46,116 bases of DNA, from positions 1 to 46,116 of the forward strand of contig JAHDDW010000016.1 in the NCBI GenBank assembly GCA_020629155.1. The letters are read 5' to 3'. Under the pieces are notes generated by a model, which was given only the letters and a program-made list of their open reading frames with translations, had not been told where the DNA came from and did no database searches. Positions within the stretch are counted from its first letter, which is position 1; each line of letters starts with the position of its first letter. This document shows, piece by piece, positions 44,233-46,116 of the stretch. The DNA comes from Acidimicrobiales bacterium (lineage in GTDB: Bacteria; Actinomycetota; Acidimicrobiia; Acidimicrobiales; SZUA-35). Made by a program: the position numbers and the translations under genes.

Positions 44233-44832
44233 ATGGCTTACGAGCTTCCCGAATTGCCTTACGATTATTCAGCTTTGGATCCTGTGATTTCTAAAAACAC
44301 GCTTGAGTTTCACCATGATAAACATCACGCAGGTTATGTCACAAAATTTAATACAGCAGTGGCTGGAACCGAGCTCGACGAGAAATCTCTTGAAGATGTT
44401 ATCACTGGCATTGCTGGTGACCCTGAGAAAGCTGGGTTGTTTAACAACGCTGCACAGGCATGGAACCACACGTTTTATTGGAATTCTATGAAACCTAATG
44501 GTGGCGGTACGCCAACAGGTGAGTTGGCTGCAAAAATAGACGCTGACTTCGGCAGCTTCGACGCATTCGTGGCAGCTTTTAAAGAAGCAGGTGCGACACA
44601 GTTCGGCAGCGGTTGGGCTTGGCTTGTGTCAGATAACGGCACACTTAAAGTAACCAAAAGCGGTAATGCTGATACGCCTCTAACACTTGGGCAGACGCCT
44701 CTTGTAACGATTGATGTGTGGGAACATGCGTACTACCTTGACTATCAGAACAAGCGCCCTGCCTATATCGATGTTTTTATTGAAAAACTTCTCAACTGGG
44801 ATTTCGCCGCTGCTAACTTTGCAGCTCTGTAA
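44233..44832 (+). CDS. sodB: Superoxide dismutase, Fe-type
   Basis: The 199-residue protein matches Fe/Mn superoxide dismutases. The metal ligands are the His in TLEFHHDKHH, the His in QAWNHTFYW, and Asp and His in DVWEHAYYLDYQNKR. The active-site Gln in NNAAQAWNHTF and the ATQFGSGWAWL segment follow the Fe-SOD rather than the Mn-SOD pattern. It removes superoxide in the cytoplasm. Length is normal. Confidence 0.95.
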   Translation: MAYELPELPYDYSALDPVISKNTLEFHHDKHHAGYVTKFNTAVAGTELDEKSLEDVITGIAGDPEKAGLFNNAAQAWNHTFYWNSMKPNGGGTPTGELAAKIDADFGSFDAFVAAFKEAGATQFGSGWAWLVSDNGTLKVTKSGNADTPLTLGQTPLVTIDVWEHAYYLDYQNKRPAYIDVFIEKLLNWDFAAANFAAL

Positions 44833-44927
44833 AAGAACAGTAATCAACGTCTCGGTGATGTGGTGAGAAAAACTCATCGCTAATTGGTATTAGGTGCTCT
44901 GGCTAAAAATGGGCTAGACTGTATGTG

Positions 44928-45413
44928 ATGTGGTCGAAACCAGGAATAAGTGTTCTGCTTCTGATAGCAGCCGAACTTATTGTTTTTAAAATTTTATCTA
45001 CCCAATTCGGTTTCGGTAGAGTGCTTTTTGTCGCTCTGCTGTTATCCGTCTTGGGTTTTTTTATGCTTGTTCGCAAAGTGCCAGACTACATACGACAATC
45101 TGCGAAATCAGTTTTCAATAGCGATGAGAAACTGTCGAAAAATAGAATCGCTTCGCGTGGGTATTTCGTAGCAGCTGCTGTGTTGCTGTTTGTCCCAGGT
45201 TATGTGTCGGCAGTTTTTGCATTGCTGCTGCTTTTCCCGCCTGTGCAAGCGGTGGTGCACCCCAGAATTTCTAGTGCTTTCGGAAACGTTTCTCTTGGTA
45301 AACGTTTCCGTATGTTTACACCTGGATCTTCTAGATGTGGCAACGTTGTTGATGTGCAAGAAACTAAAAATGCCAACCGTCGATCAAATCCCGATTTACC
45401 CGAATTGCAGTAA
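44928..45413 (+). CDS. fxsA: FxsA family membrane protein
   Basis: The 161-residue protein has the FxsA pattern: a first helix SVLLLIAAELIVFKIL, a second GRVLFVALLLSVLGFFMLVR, then a helix with FVPGYVSAVFALLLLFPPVQ, the conserved PG...LLLLPPV segment. A polar C-terminal tail follows. Overproduction of E. coli FxsA relieves exclusion of phage T7 by F plasmid, but its normal role is unclear. A GTG at 44925 one codon earlier is also in frame. Confidence 0.8.
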   Translation: MWSKPGISVLLLIAAELIVFKILSTQFGFGRVLFVALLLSVLGFFMLVRKVPDYIRQSAKSVFNSDEKLSKNRIASRGYFVAAAVLLFVPGYVSAVFALLLLFPPVQAVVHPRISSAFGNVSLGKRFRMFTPGSSRCGNVVDVQETKNANRRSNPDLPELQ

Positions 45414-45433
45414 CCCCCCCGTAGGAGAAAGTA

Positions 45434-46018
45434 ATGCCTTTAGCAGACGACACAATCCCTGTCCCACCGTTAACTCCTGGAGTTGCACGTGCGTTAAGTC
45501 CTTTAGTTCGTCGAATCACGTGTGAAAGCGACGGCGATGCTGGTGGGCATAATACGTATTTGGTTGGCATCGATGAGATTGTTGTTGTTGACCCTGGGCC
45601 TTCTATCGGCGATCATTTAGATATTGTTTGTGGCTGCGGCGGCGATCGTATCCGTTGGATTCTTTCGACCAAGCACGACGCAGACTATGTAGCAGGCGCC
45701 GAGTTCGTTAAAAAGGAGACAGGTGCTGAGCTTATCGCGCCGACTGGTTTCGCCGACGCTGACCAAACGTTGGGTGACGGGTTCAAGATAGATGCCACTG
45801 AATTTCGTCTAGCAGCGGTGACCTTTGCTGATAAGGATGATGCATTGTTTGCCTACGTGCTGGAACAAGAACGCACGCTTCTAACTGGCGCAGGTATTGA
45901 TATGGCGAAAGGGTTAGTGCCTTCTAAATTGATTGAAAAAGTCAAACCGTCTCGCATCAAATCGATTGCTCCTGGCTATGGCCAGTTCATCGAAGACGCT
46001 AGGCCGTTGTTAAAATAA
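45434..46018 (+). CDS. Metallo-beta-lactamase-fold protein with degenerate active site
   Basis: The 194-residue protein resembles LACTB2-like metallo-beta-lactamase-fold proteins, beginning LVRRITCESDGDAGGHNTYL and VVVDPGP. The metal motif that should read THxHxDH appears as TKHDADY (residues 79-85): Lys80, Asp82 and Tyr85 replace three histidines, with only Asp84 kept. The next ligand regions are also changed: no HTPGH-like motif is seen, and TGAGI stands where TGD occurs. It is shorter than usual family members. The fold is probably intact while zinc catalysis is lost. It follows fxsA by 20 bases. Confidence 0.75.
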   Translation: MPLADDTIPVPPLTPGVARALSPLVRRITCESDGDAGGHNTYLVGIDEIVVVDPGPSIGDHLDIVCGCGGDRIRWILSTKHDADYVAGAEFVKKETGAELIAPTGFADADQTLGDGFKIDATEFRLAAVTFADKDDALFAYVLEQERTLLTGAGIDMAKGLVPSKLIEKVKPSRIKSIAPGYGQFIEDARPLLK

Positions 46019-46055
46019 ACCTGCAAGATTTGCTGTAGCTCGGACGTACGTTCAT

Positions 46056-46116
46056 ATTCTCTATTCTCTATTCTCTATTCTCTATTCTCTATTCTCTATT
46101 CTCTATTCTCTATTCT
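46056..46116. repeat. Heptamer tandem repeat at window edge
   Basis: ATTCTCT is repeated without any visible error from 46056 to the end of the window, about 8.7 copies, and continues beyond it. It is 38 bases downstream of the last gene's stop. Perfect short repeats of this kind are prone to slippage, and can also mark an assembly boundary. Confidence 0.9.

Noticed and set aside
46056-46116. CRISPR array at the window end
   Set aside because: The unit is a 7-base tandem repeat with no spacers.

Overview
This window is the replication-origin region of a bacterial chromosome, most likely an actinobacterium of modest G+C content. An Acidimicrobiia-like or other low-GC environmental lineage would fit, but I cannot place it further without a search. 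The main evidence is gene order. Reading leftwards from the origin on the minus strand are dnaA, dnaN, recF, a DciA-type DUF721 gene, gyrB, gyrA, a DUF3566 membrane protein and a tRNA-Ile. Reading rightwards on the plus strand are rpmH, rnpA, yidD, yidC, jag and rsmG, and later parA, parB and a near-perfect parS. Transcription diverges between dnaA and rpmH, as expected where two replication forks leave an origin. DnaA-box-like sites lie on both sides of dnaA.

Two accessory blocks interrupt this core. Block A (about 13.9-23.4 kb, between rsmG and parA) holds a hipBA toxin-antitoxin pair with two tandem operator dyads, a frameshifted cupin gene, a nucleotidyltransferase with a small partner protein, a DrrAB-type ABC exporter, the wreck of a short-chain dehydrogenase (SDR), a small metabolic cluster (FbaB/ADH-synthase-like aldolase, EamA exporter, SDR), a PNPOx-fold protein and a 2-hydroxyacid dehydrogenase. 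Block B (25.0-28.9 kb, between parB and trxA) holds the parS site and a strongly GT-rich, nearly C-free tract with many G-runs and short repeats. It continues with a second, plasmid-type partition pair (a ParA-like ATPase with an altered P-loop and a ribbon-helix-helix partner), an unrecognised 257-residue protein and a MITE/REP-like element.

From 28.9 to 33.6 kb the minus-strand order kinase, ECF sigma factor, anti-sigma factor, small membrane protein, trxB, trxA matches the sigM-rsmA-trxB-trxC neighbourhood next to parB in mycobacteria. This supports both the phylum and the idea that Block B was inserted into an old junction. The rest (33.7-46 kb) is mixed: aquaporin, SRPBCC protein, DUF3179 lipoprotein, a DUF433/DUF5615 toxin-antitoxin pair, a membrane protein-lysA-xseA-xseB run, an ACT-domain protein behind a perfect 37-bp palindrome, hflX, a lipoprotein, Fe-type superoxide dismutase, fxsA, and a metallo-beta-lactamase-fold protein whose zinc ligands are mostly lost. 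The window ends inside a heptamer tandem repeat.

The best candidate for something new is the 25.4-27.7 kb unit, where a GT-rich, repeat-bearing tract sits directly upstream of a variant ParA/RHH pair and beside the chromosomal ParABS system. Other points worth checking are unusual residues at classic quinolone positions in both gyrase subunits, several fresh-looking pseudogenes, and promoters that appear to give leaderless mRNAs.
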